Shown here one piece after another: positions 1 to 5,844 of a stretch of DNA of 6,275 bases. Under the pieces are notes generated by a model. The model saw only the letters and a program-made list of their open reading frames with translations, did no database searches and was not told the origin of the DNA. Source of the DNA: an uncultured Clostridia bacterium (lineage in GTDB: Bacteria; Bacillota; Clostridia; Oscillospirales; Acutalibacteraceae). Location: assembly GCA_946186535.1 (NCBI GenBank), contig CAMHNT010000130.1, forward strand, positions 1-6,275, written 5' to 3'. The position numbers were made by a program, and so were the translations under genes. Each line of letters begins with the position of its first letter. Position 1 is the stretch's first letter.

Positions 1-13
1 AACAGTCCGGTGG

Positions 14-73
14 ACTGTTTTGGAAGAGGGGACGCTCTGGCAGAGAGCGTCCCCTTACTCTCCAACAGTTTTT
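14..73 (+). terminator. Composite hairpin with T-run (terminator-like)
   Basis: An 11-bp GC-rich stem pairs 28-38 with 44-54 around a 5-nt loop. It is extended by TTGGA (20-24) with TCCAA (61-65) and by ACTG (14-17) with CAGT (66-69), with small internal loops. Five T residues follow at 69-73 on the plus strand, so it could end a plus-strand transcript entering from the left. A separate 8-bp hairpin (AACAGTCC/GGACTGTT, 1-19) competes for the same left arm. Such GC-rich palindromes also occur as dispersed intergenic repeats in related genomes, so a repeat identity is equally possible. Confidence 0.5.
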
Positions 74-115
74 AACTTTGATAAAGTCTTTTTAAACATA
101 CAGTTTATTTCTTTA

Positions 116-140
116 CCAAACCAACCCACCCCCAACCCCC
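116..140 (-). other. G-rich tract in the region after pyrG
   Basis: The minus strand carries runs of 5, 5, 3, 2 and 2 G residues separated by one to three bases. Only three runs have three or more G, so a three-layer quadruplex is not supported, but a two-layer one could form in a pyrG 3' UTR. Nothing else in the stretch suggests a function. Confidence 0.25.
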
Positions 141-232
141 AGCTATGCATAAGTTCCGCCGAACCAATCATGCTGCGCCGCTTGCGGCTTGCATTCTTGG
201 GGCGTCACTTATCCCTGCCGGAGGGGGCTTTT

Positions 233-279
233 ATAGGTGCAGGGCTTCGCCCTGCACCTATCGGGAGCTGCGCTCCCGA
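233..279. repeat. Two stacked perfect palindromes after pyrG
   Basis: The first hairpin is a perfect 13-bp stem (233-245 with 249-261) around TTC. The second is 8 bp (261-268 with 272-279) around TGC and follows immediately. A smaller one, GCCGC-TT-GCGGC, lies at 177-188. They start about 35 bp after the pyrG stop. Neither has a convincing T-run on the minus strand, so they look more like REP-style intergenic palindromes than an efficient terminator, though they could block 3' exonucleases on the pyrG mRNA. Confidence 0.55.
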
Positions 280-312
280 GCCCTGCTTTCATCTCAGAAA
301 GTTCTTCAAATT

Positions 313-1917
313 TTATTCCTGACTCCTCTTAAGCGAAGCCTTCACAAGCCCCATAAACAACGGGTGCGCCTTATTCGGTCGGCTCTTGAATTCGGGGTGG
401 AACTGAACTCCCACGAAGAAATCGTTCTCCGGAACCTCGACAGTTTCCACGATCGAATTGTCCGGCGAAGTGCCGCTGATCACAAGACCGCCGTCCGACA
501 GCGTTTCAAGATAGTCATTGTTGAATTCGTATCTGTGACGGTGACGTTCATGAATGAGATCCGACGAGTAGCACTCAAACATCTTCGTTCCCTCTTTGAT
601 TTTGCACGGATAAGCTCCGAGTCTGAGCGTACCGCCCTTGTTGACGCTTTCGTTCTGATCGGGCATGAAATCTATGACCTTGTGGCTTGTGTTCTCGTCA
701 AACTCGCCCGAGTTTGCGTCCGCAATCTTACATACGTTTCTCGCAAACTCGATAACCGCAATCTGCATGCCCAGACATATTCCGAGATAAGGAACGTTGT
801 TCTCCCTCGCATACTTGGCAGTTGATATCATACCCGGGATACCTCTGTCTCCGAATCCGCCCGGAACTATGATACCGTCGCAGCCCCCCAGCATTTCCGC
901 CGCATTTTCGTCCGTGATCTGTTCGCTGTCGATCCATTCGATATTGGTTCTCGTGCTGTAAACGTATCCTGCGTGGCGGATAGCCTCGGCAACCGAAAGA
1001 TAAGCGTCATGAAGCTGAACATATTTTCCGACCAGACCGATCGTAACCTTCTTGTTTCTCCCCTTAATGCTTTCAAGCATTTCGTTCCAGTCGCTCAGAT
1101 CAGGCTTTCCGACATTGAGCTTAAGCTCTCTGCACACAACATCCGAGAAATTCGACTTTTCGAGCATGATCGGAGCTTCGTAGAGAACCGGAATTGTCAT
1201 GTTCTGAATTACACAGTCGTCCTTGACGTTACAGAAAAGTGCGATTTTCTTGAATATATTTTCCTCAAGCGGCTCGTCGCAGCGAAGAACAATCATGTTC
1301 GGCATGATTCCCATACCGCGAAGCTCCTTGACGGAATGCTGAGTGGGCTTTGTTTTGTGCTCGTCCGAACCTCTGAGGAACGGAACAAGAGTTACATGAA
1401 TATAGAAAGCGTTGTCTGCTCCTACCTCCAGTCCTACCTGACGGATAGCCTCAAGGAACGGCTGACTTTCGATGTCGCCTGTCGTGCCGCCGATTTCGGT
1501 AATAACAACATCCGCATTGCTTTTCTTTCCGACGCTATAAATAAAGTTCTTGATTTCGTTCGTGATATGAGGAATAACCTGAACCGTCTCGCCGAGATAC
1601 TCTCCCCGGCGTTCCTTGTTGAGAACATTCCAGTAGACCTTACCTGTCGTAAGATTTGAATACTTGTTCAGATCCTCATCGATAAATCTTTCGTAGTGAC
1701 CCAAATCAAGGTCTGTTTCCGCACCGTCCTCGGTGACATAAACCTCTCCGTGCTGATACGGACTCATCGTTCCCGGGTCAACGTTTATGTAAGGGTCGAG
1801 CTTCTGAGCCGCAACCTTAAGCCCTCTCGCCTTAAGCAATCGTCCGAGTGAAGCCGCCGTGATACCCTTTCCAAGACCCGAAACAACACCGCCTGTAACA
1901 AAAATGTACTTCGTCAT
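313..1917 (-). CDS. pyrG: CTP synthase (glutamine hydrolysing)
   Basis: Makes CTP from UTP, ATP and glutamine, the last step of de novo pyrimidine nucleotide synthesis in the cytoplasm. The protein is 534 aa, normal for the family (about 535). The N-terminal synthase domain (about 1-266) opens with MTKYIFVTGGVVSGLGKG, the ATP-binding P-loop at residues 9-18, followed by the conserved DPYINVDPGTMSPYQHGEV block. The C-terminal class I glutaminase domain (from about 290) has the PGGFGDRG oxyanion region, the nucleophile Cys381 in LGICLGMQ, and His507/Glu509 in GVQFHPEF. Start choice: an ATG two codons upstream (1923) sits only 2 nt from the AGAGG ribosome site. The ATG at 1917 has a normal 8-nt spacing and matches the usual N-terminus. 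The gene is intact. No pyrG-type attenuator was recognised in its leader, which instead holds an intergenic repeat. Confidence 0.98.
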   Translation of the reverse strand: MTKYIFVTGGVVSGLGKGITAASLGRLLKARGLKVAAQKLDPYINVDPGTMSPYQHGEVYVTEDGAETDLDLGHYERFIDEDLNKYSNLTTGKVYWNVLNKERRGEYLGETVQVIPHITNEIKNFIYSVGKKSNADVVITEIGGTTGDIESQPFLEAIRQVGLEVGADNAFYIHVTLVPFLRGSDEHKTKPTQHSVKELRGMGIMPNMIVLRCDEPLEENIFKKIALFCNVKDDCVIQNMTIPVLYEAPIMLEKSNFSDVVCRELKLNVGKPDLSDWNEMLESIKGRNKKVTIGLVGKYVQLHDAYLSVAEAIRHAGYVYSTRTNIEWIDSEQITDENAAEMLGGCDGIIVPGGFGDRGIPGMISTAKYARENNVPYLGICLGMQIAVIEFARNVCKIADANSGEFDENTSHKVIDFMPDQNESVNKGGTLRLGAYPCKIKEGTKMFECYSSDLIHERHRHRYEFNNDYLETLSDGGLVISGTSPDNSIVETVEVPENDFFVGVQFHPEFKSRPNKAHPLFMGLVKASLKRSQE

Positions 1918-1964
1918 ATTCATTTCCTCTTCTTATCCATTTCTTTGAACACATTTCTATATCG

Positions 1965-2100
1965 TTAAGGGCGTTGCCCTTAAAATCCCACTGCACAGCA
2001 CTATGCACTGCGTGCCGTCGCCGGCTCTGCCTCTGGACTCCGCAGGCGTCCCGAAGGAAGTGCCCTTGGGGTACTTTTTGAAAAAAGCTTGGCAAAAACT
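1965..2100. repeat. Hairpin-rich intergenic repeat-like element
   Basis: This GC-rich block sits in an otherwise AT-rich gap between the ANTAR gene and pyrG. It begins with a perfect hairpin TTAAGGGC-GTT-GCCCTTAA (1965-1983). It continues with a GCACAGCACTATGCACTGCGTGC-type imperfect palindrome (about 1993-2015) and CCGAAGG/CCCTTGG segments around 2051-2070, and ends with the A/T dyad CTTTTTGAAAAAAG near 2074-2087. No ORF in it looks genuine. Its composition and stacked dyads resemble dispersed palindromic repeats of Ruminococcus-type genomes. That identity is an inference, because only one copy is in the window. In the minus direction it would lie in the pyrG 5' leader if pyrG is read from the left end of the ANTAR gene. 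Confidence 0.5.
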
Positions 2101-2152
2101 TTTACAGGTCTTAAACCATACTTTTTTTTATTTTTAAACTAAATTACAATAT

Positions 2153-2740
2153 CTAAATATCATACTTTTCAATGATCTCTTGGGCAACATCAAGCTTTTT
2201 AACACACCTGTCCATTGCCGTTTTTTCTATATACTTATGAGCATCTTCCTCGCTCATATTCTCAAATTCAATAAGAAAGCCCTTCGCCCTGTTGACCGCT
2301 TTCATCTCTTTAAACCTCTTTTCAAGCTTGGCCGTACTCTCTTCGAGTCTTCGCATTTTATTGCTTGTCGCCGAAAGAAGCTTTACCGTCTGATAGAGAG
2401 TAACCTTGTTCAAAGCCTTCGTCAGGGTCAGAACACCGTACTGCTCCATTCTGTACGCAACCTCTTCATAAAGCTCGGGCTTCACAAGTATCAGCACACC
2501 CGAACCGCACGAGGTAATAATATCAACCGCAAGATCCATTCCCGGATCATCGCTGAGCGGTGCATTTATTATCACGATATCGGAGGTCGTCCGAAGCAGT
2601 ATCCGCTTAGCTTCTCCTGCACTCGACGCAGTCAATATAGGTGAAAAATCATTTTTGGGAAGAACCTCTTTTATATATTCGACAGGCTTAACCGTTGACG
2701 AAACTATTAGAACACTCTGTAAAGCATTCTGCATCGGCAT
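2153..2740 (-). CDS. ANTAR-domain RNA-binding antiterminator, degenerate receiver
   Basis: A 195-aa response-regulator-like protein. Residues 8-123 have the CheY-like pattern (SVLIVSS, SDIVIINAPL, GVLILVKPE, LTLTKAL). However, the acidic pair after strand 1 is Ser14/Ser15 and the phosphoacceptor Asp is Asn59, while Lys108 remains, so conventional phosphorylation is unlikely. A helical, coiled-coil-like linker (about 124-148, LEESTAKLEKRFKEMKAV) leads into the ANTAR domain (about 135-192), recognisable by NRAKGFLIEFENMSEEDAHK and the following TAMDRCVKKLDVAQEII. ANTAR proteins bind paired hexaloop hairpins in nascent RNA and prevent terminator formation. The gene lies 82 bp downstream of glnA on the same strand, a known Clostridia arrangement (NitR-like), so nitrogen control is the likely role. 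Start: ATG preceded by GGGCGGTG at 8 nt. The symbol is left empty because naming is not uniform. Confidence 0.9.
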   Translation of the reverse strand: MPMQNALQSVLIVSSTVKPVEYIKEVLPKNDFSPILTASSAGEAKRILLRTTSDIVIINAPLSDDPGMDLAVDIITSCGSGVLILVKPELYEEVAYRMEQYGVLTLTKALNKVTLYQTVKLLSATSNKMRRLEESTAKLEKRFKEMKAVNRAKGFLIEFENMSEEDAHKYIEKTAMDRCVKKLDVAQEIIEKYDI

Positions 2741-2773
2741 AAATTTTTCACCGCCCTTTGGGATTTATACTTT

Positions 2774-2805
2774 TGTGCAGAGTAGTCAATCTGTGCAGAA
2801 TAGTC
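2774..2805. repeat. Two-copy direct repeat between glnA and the ANTAR gene
   Basis: TGTGCAGAGTAGTC (2774-2787) and TGTGCAGAATAGTC (2792-2805) match at 13 of 14 bases with an 18-bp period. They occupy most of the 82-bp gap between the glnA stop and the ANTAR start. No -10/-35 pair with good spacing was found here, and no terminator, so read-through from glnA is likely. Confidence 0.6.
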
Positions 2806-2822
2806 TTTTGGTAGGAAATAGT

Positions 2823-4022
2823 TTAATATTCGGTTAATAACCCGTCCGGCAGAACCCTTCGGATGAATTCGCTTTTTCTTGCGATTTCAAGAGCCTGCGC
2901 ATAGGACTGAGGAAGAAGCTCCAGGTCCTTCGTTTCCTCCCTGTCGGCAGTGAAAAGATTTTTGTCGACAGGCTCGGGAAGCTCAAGATTTCTTTCGATT
3001 CCGTCAAGCCCTGCATAAATAAGAAGGGCAAACGCAATGTACGGATTTGCCATCGGGTCGGGAGAGCGAAGTTCCATTCTCCTGTACTCGTCCTCCGCCG
3101 CCGGGATCCTGAAAAGCTGCGATCTGTTCTGATGCGACCATGTCACATATTTAGGAGCCTTCTTCTCTCCAAGGCGCTTGTAGGACTCGTCGCACGGATT
3201 CAGAAATGCAGTCATCTCGCGAATATGATCCATAATACCTGCCATGTACGGATTCGAATAATCCTTGCCGTCGATTGATCTTACGGACATATTTATGTGC
3301 AGACCGTTTCCACTTTCACCCGGAAGCGGCTTCGGCGAAAACTCGGCATAAAGACCGTTTACATTCGCAATCGAACGAACAACCGAAGTAAAGGTCACGG
3401 CATTATCCGCAGACGAAAGAGCGTCGCTGTACTTAAAATCTATCTCGTTCTGACCGGGACCCTCTTCATGGTGAGAGGATTCGGGAACGATATCCATATT
3501 CAAAAGAGAAAAACAAATCTCACGTCTTACGTTCTCGCCCTTGTCCTCGGGAGCGATATCCATATATCCGGCTGCGTCAAACGGAATCTTCGTCGGGTTG
3601 CCGTCCTCGTCGCGCTTGAAAAGATAGAACTCAAACTCCGTTCCGAAGTAGCACGTCAGTCCCTTTTCCTTCGCCTGTGACACGGCTTCCCTTAAAATTC
3701 TTCTGCTGTCAAGTCCGAATGGAGTTCCGTCCGGATTGAAAATGTCGCAGAACATTCTTACGACCCTGCCCTGAGACGGACGCCACGGCAGAATTTCAAG
3801 CGTTGAAGGATCGGGACGAAGAAACAGATCAGACTGTACGACGTCTCCGAAGCCCTTTATGCTTGACGCATCAAAGGAAATTCCGTATTTGAAAGCTCTT
3901 TTTAGCTCACCGGGCATTATTGAAATATTTTTTTGCGTTCCTGCAACATCGACGAACGCAAGTCGTATGAACTTTACGTCCTCCTCTTCAACGAAGGACA
4001 TTATTTCCTGATAAGAAGACAT
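2823..4022 (-). CDS. glnA: Glutamine synthetase, class I, short variant
   Basis: Joins ammonia to glutamate with ATP to make glutamine, the main ammonia-assimilation step, as a cytoplasmic dodecamer. The beta-grasp domain covers about 1-100 (IRLAFVDVAGTQKNISI; FDASSIKGF at 50-58). The catalytic barrel follows, with metal and substrate residues in TEFEFYLF (Glu129, Glu131), SHHEEGPGQNEID (Glu186, Glu193), NGLHINMS (His242), QNRSQLFRIP (Arg300) and MELRSPDP (Glu317, Arg319). Oddities: the flap loop reads YKRLGEKKAPKYV, with Lys where Glu304 (B. subtilis) or Glu327 (Salmonella) is expected. Asp60 stands at the place of the feedback-control Arg62. The protein ends at 399 aa, about 40 short of B. 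subtilis GS, and lacks the usual C-terminal helix region. Start: ATG 4022 has GGAGGAAG 4 nt upstream. An in-frame upstream start at 4103 would encode residues through the terminator leader and lacks family similarity. It is probably co-transcribed with the ANTAR gene. Confidence 0.95.
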   Translation of the reverse strand: MSSYQEIMSFVEEEDVKFIRLAFVDVAGTQKNISIMPGELKRAFKYGISFDASSIKGFGDVVQSDLFLRPDPSTLEILPWRPSQGRVVRMFCDIFNPDGTPFGLDSRRILREAVSQAKEKGLTCYFGTEFEFYLFKRDEDGNPTKIPFDAAGYMDIAPEDKGENVRREICFSLLNMDIVPESSHHEEGPGQNEIDFKYSDALSSADNAVTFTSVVRSIANVNGLYAEFSPKPLPGESGNGLHINMSVRSIDGKDYSNPYMAGIMDHIREMTAFLNPCDESYKRLGEKKAPKYVTWSHQNRSQLFRIPAAEDEYRRMELRSPDPMANPYIAFALLIYAGLDGIERNLELPEPVDKNLFTADREETKDLELLPQSYAQALEIARKSEFIRRVLPDGLLTEY

Positions 4023-4026
4023 AACA

Positions 4027-4034
4027 CTTCCTCC
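4027..4034 (-). promoter_or_regulatory. glnA ribosome binding site
   Basis: GGAGGAAG on the minus strand, 4 nt before the ATG at 4022. It decides the glnA start against the longer open frame reaching 4103. Confidence 0.85.
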
Positions 4035-4082
4035 AAAACAATCAATCTGTTCAATCATGCTGTTCAAAACATCGTTCAAAAT

Positions 4083-4145
4083 CATATAAAAATAGGCATT
4101 CACCGTGATTTGAAGGCACTTCCCCCTCTGTCACAATGAACGCCT
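4083..4145 (-). terminator. glnA leader terminator (attenuator)
   Basis: In the minus-strand RNA, 4145-4131 (AGGCGTTCATTGTGA) pairs with 4108-4094 (TCACGGTGAATGCCT): 15 bp with three G-U wobbles. A further 5-bp inner stem forms from 4128-4124 (GAGGG) with 4116-4112 (CCTTC). ATTTTTATAT follows directly, a U-tract. It lies inside the glnA leader, about 60 nt before the start codon, so it would stop transcription before glnA unless disrupted. Confidence 0.75.
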
Positions 4146-4153
4146 TTGCTCAT
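4136..4153 (-). promoter_or_regulatory. Candidate ANTAR hexaloop hairpin in glnA leader
   Basis: The minus-strand RNA folds as ATGAGC-AAAGGC-GTTCAT, a 6-bp stem (one G-U) with a six-base loop having A at position 1 and G at position 4, the pattern described for ANTAR targets. Its 3' arm and loop overlap the 5' arm of the downstream terminator, so the two folds exclude each other. The canonical target has two such hairpins. Only this one is clear, and the predicted transcript start leaves about 10 nt upstream, so the call is tentative. Confidence 0.5.
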
Positions 4154-4170
4154 CTTTAAAATCTTTTTTA

Positions 4171-4199
4171 ATTTTATAACATTATTGCAACTTTGTCAA
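4171..4199 (-). promoter_or_regulatory. Sigma-A-type promoter of glnA
   Basis: On the minus strand, TTGACA (4199-4194), a 17-bp spacer and TAAAAT (4176-4171). The predicted transcript starts near 4164, giving a leader of about 140 nt that contains the hexaloop hairpin and terminator. Confidence 0.8.
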
Positions 4200-4392
4200 G
4201 TCTGAAATAATAGAATATGCGCATATTTTGACGTTTATTTTTGGCATAATGGCATATACAAATTTCCTTATTTTGCAGGATTGGAAACAAATCTTTCATT
4301 TTTGCTTTAATTTCCGGCTTCAGCCCTGACGCAGAACGCCTACCCGATGACAGTGATTTACCCGGTAAGATGTTCTGGCCGTTTGCGCTCAT
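4174..4392 (-). CDS. Possible small hypothetical protein or gene remnant
   Basis: An open frame of 72 aa from ATG 4392 (or 75 aa from GTG 4401). The first two thirds are fairly basic (SGRRSASGLKPEIKAKMKD) with near-gene GC content. The last third is AT-rich and runs through the glnA -35 element, stopping just before its -10. No family was recognised, no membrane segment or signal peptide is evident, and only a weak ribosome site (GAAGTGAG) precedes it. It may be a chance frame or the tail of a decayed gene. The remainder of the gap up to 4486 holds an AT-rich stretch and an imperfect CTGACAGAA/TTCTGCCAG hairpin (4421-4447), but no other gene. Confidence 0.2.
   Translation of the reverse strand: MSANGQNILPGKSLSSGRRSASGLKPEIKAKMKDLFPILQNKEICICHYAKNKRQNMRIFYYFRLDKVAIML
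4214..4227. promoter_or_regulatory. 14-bp perfect palindrome upstream of glnA promoter
   Basis: AATATGCGCATATT is a perfect dyad centred about 21 bp upstream of the glnA -35 box. That is a suitable place for an activator or repressor dimer. No known operator was recognised. A TGGCATAA/TGGCATAT direct repeat lies just beyond, near 4242-4257. Confidence 0.35.
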
Positions 4393-4486
4393 TTTACTCA
4401 CTTCGATTCAAAGGCTACTTCTGACAGAATGTTATTTTTTCTGCCAGTTTAATTTATTTTATATAAAAAAATCATATCATAATATC

Positions 4487-4738
4487 TCAGACTTCTTTCT
4501 TCACATCTTCCGGTCTGTACTCCAGAATATCCTGAACATTGCATTCAAGCTCCCTGCACATAGCCGCCAGAACATAGAGATCCACACGGCTGATATCTCC
4601 GCTGCAATATCCCTGAACTGTTTCAAATCTCAGTCCGCACCGAACACAAAGCTTGTTTTTTGAGTAGCCTTTTTCCTTCATAACCTGATCAAGCTTAAAT
4701 ATAATTCCCGAATAATTCGAACTCGGTCTTTTTTTCAT
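4487..4738 (-). CDS. Small Xre/Cro-CI-type HTH regulator
   Basis: An 83-aa protein that is essentially one helix-turn-helix domain (about residues 12-75). The pattern is KLDQVMKEKGYSKNKLCVRCGLRFETVQGYCSGDISRVDLYVLAAMCRELECNVQDILEY cut into its helices: a YSKNKLCVRCGL scaffold helix pair, then FETVQGYCSG as recognition helix, and finally VLAAMCRELECNVQDIL. It resembles the short stand-alone HTH proteins that often autoregulate. Start: ATG 4738 has AGAGGTG at 7 nt, whereas the longer frame starting at TTG 4768 has no ribosome site. An imperfect dyad in the divergent promoter at 4781-4810 could be its operator (inference). No effector domain is present, and the partner gene it might control is not evident. 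Confidence 0.8.
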   Translation of the reverse strand: MKKRPSSNYSGIIFKLDQVMKEKGYSKNKLCVRCGLRFETVQGYCSGDISRVDLYVLAAMCRELECNVQDILEYRPEDVKKEV

Positions 4739-4780
4739 AATCGAACACCTCTTATTTGAGGATATCAATAAATTTTGCTC

Positions 4781-4810
4781 TTGACACTCTACATTAGAAC
4801 GTAGTATAAT
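4781..4810 (+). promoter_or_regulatory. Consensus promoter with internal operator-like dyad
   Basis: TTGACA (4781-4786), an 18-bp spacer and TATAAT (4805-4810) on the plus strand. The spacer contains CTAC-N8-GTAG (4789-4804), matching a 16-bp imperfect dyad (CTACxTTxxAAxGTAG). This sits where a repressor would block polymerase. It faces away from the HTH gene, but no coding region lies downstream before the terminator at 4967-5013. Confidence 0.7.
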
Positions 4811-4816
4811 ATCAGC

Positions 4817-5013
4817 AAATAAATCATGTTTTTAATAATAACAATGAAATAAATATAATATATCGTTTCATTTTATCATCAAAAATATAAAAAGACTTTC
4901 TGCAATTATATAGTTTGATTTCTCCGTTATTTTATACTTATATAATAACATTATTCGGAAATACCCAAAAAGGAATCCATCGAAGAGCCGAAAACTTCAA
5001 TGGATTCCTTTTT
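4817..5013 (+). ncRNA. Possible small RNA between promoter and terminator
   Basis: A consensus plus-strand promoter ends at 4810, and a strong hairpin with a T-run ends near 5013-5018. No plus-strand ORF of useful length lies between, and the stretch is very AT-rich. A transcript of about 200 nt would result. Homology to a known RNA family was not recognised. The promoter could equally be a leftover from a lost gene. Confidence 0.25.
4967..5013. terminator. Bidirectional terminator after rluB
   Basis: AAAAAGGAATCCAT (4967-4980) pairs perfectly over 14 bp with ATGGATTCCTTTTT (5000-5013). An inner GAAG/CTTC pair (4982-4985 with 4995-4998) shortens the loop. Both ends carry a T-run in the outgoing direction, stronger on the plus strand (TTTTTATTT). 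On the minus strand it lies 17 bp past the rluB stop. Confidence 0.85.
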
Positions 5014-5029
5014 ATTTCTGTCATTTCTA

Positions 5030-5785
5030 TTATTTGTAATTATAGGTTTCAACAGTTGTATTCGGCTGTGCAGTCAGACGCTTGACCTCGTCTGCCGTAA
5101 GATCTCTCCACTTTCCCTGAGGAAGCATGCCGAGCTTGACCTGACCTATAGCCGTTCTTTTAAGTCTCGCAACCTCAAGACCGAGCTGCTCGCACATTTT
5201 TCTTATCTGACGGTTTCTTCCCTCTCTGAGAATCACTTCAAGAACTACTCTGCCCTCCTGCCGGCTCACAACATGAACCTCGCACGGCGCAGTTTTCTTT
5301 CCGTCAATCATCATTCCCGAACACATTGTCGTAACCTGTTCCTCGTTGATCGAAGGTCTCACAGTGACCCTATAAACTTTATATACATGCTTCGCCGGAT
5401 GAGTAACCTTGTTCGCAAACTCTCCGTCATTCGTCATCAGCAGCAGCCCCTCCGACTCCCTGTCGAGTCTGCCCACGGGATAAACCCTCGCAGGAACGTC
5501 CTTGACAAGATCCGCAACGCATTTTCTGCCCTTTTCGTCACTCATCGTGGTAACGTAACCTCTCGGCTTATGAAGCATAATATAGTAATGCTTATTTTTT
5601 GCAGCCGTACTGATTTTCTTTCCCTTAACCGTAACTTTATCCTTTTGAGGGTCAACCTTGTCACCGAGATGAGCGACCTCGCCGTTGACCTTAACGCTTC
5701 CTTTTTCTATGAGCTCCTCCGCCTTGCGTCTTGATGCAACGCCGCACTGTGCAAGAAGCTTCTGAAGTCTGATTTTTTCAGCCAC
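5030..5785 (-). CDS. rluB: 23S rRNA pseudouridine synthase, RluB/RsuA family
   Basis: Isomerises a uridine in ribosomal RNA to pseudouridine. The family includes E. coli RluB (23S U2605) and Bacillus YpuL. The 251-aa protein has an N-terminal S4 RNA-binding domain (about 5-60; IRLQKLLAQCGVASRRKAEE). The catalytic domain follows, with KPRGYVTT (73-80), the GRLDRESEGLLLMTNDGE motif holding the nucleophile Asp108, KVYRV near 136-140, and EGRNRQIRKMCEQLG (188-202). Start: GTG 5785, with CGGAGG 9 nt upstream, gives MAEKIRLQKLL, the usual N-terminus. The longer frame from TTG 5821 adds a lysine/arginine-rich 12-residue stretch and has no ribosome site. The gene has its own promoter (5969-5941) and a hairpin leader. 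RluB, RluE, RluF and RsuA are similar, so the exact target site is not certain, but RluB is the usual sole member with this layout in Firmicutes. Confidence 0.9.
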   Translation of the reverse strand: MAEKIRLQKLLAQCGVASRRKAEELIEKGSVKVNGEVAHLGDKVDPQKDKVTVKGKKISTAAKNKHYYIMLHKPRGYVTTMSDEKGRKCVADLVKDVPARVYPVGRLDRESEGLLLMTNDGEFANKVTHPAKHVYKVYRVTVRPSINEEQVTTMCSGMMIDGKKTAPCEVHVVSRQEGRVVLEVILREGRNRQIRKMCEQLGLEVARLKRTAIGQVKLGMLPQGKWRDLTADEVKRLTAQPNTTVETYNYK

Positions 5786-5844
5786 TGTCCTTTTCCTCCG
5801 AATTTCCTTTTTCTTTTCCAAAATTATTTTTTACATTTCATACA

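Noticed and set aside
145..825. Plus-strand open frame of 226 codons overlapping the end of pyrG
   Set aside because: It is the antisense shadow of pyrG, with no ribosome site and no family pattern; pyrG itself is unambiguous.
973..1659. Plus-strand open frame of 228 codons inside pyrG
   Set aside because: Antisense shadow of a highly conserved coding region; its composition follows the pyrG codons.
1832..2095. Minus-strand frame of 87 codons across the pyrG start region
   Set aside because: Spans the palindromic repeat block and overlaps pyrG out of frame; no ribosome site.
4023..4103. 27-codon N-terminal extension of glnA
   Set aside because: It would code through the leader U-tract, has no ribosome site and no GS similarity; ATG 4022 has an excellent one.
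5000..5734. Plus-strand open frame of 244 codons opposite rluB
   Set aside because: Starts inside the terminator stem and mirrors rluB; no ribosome site.
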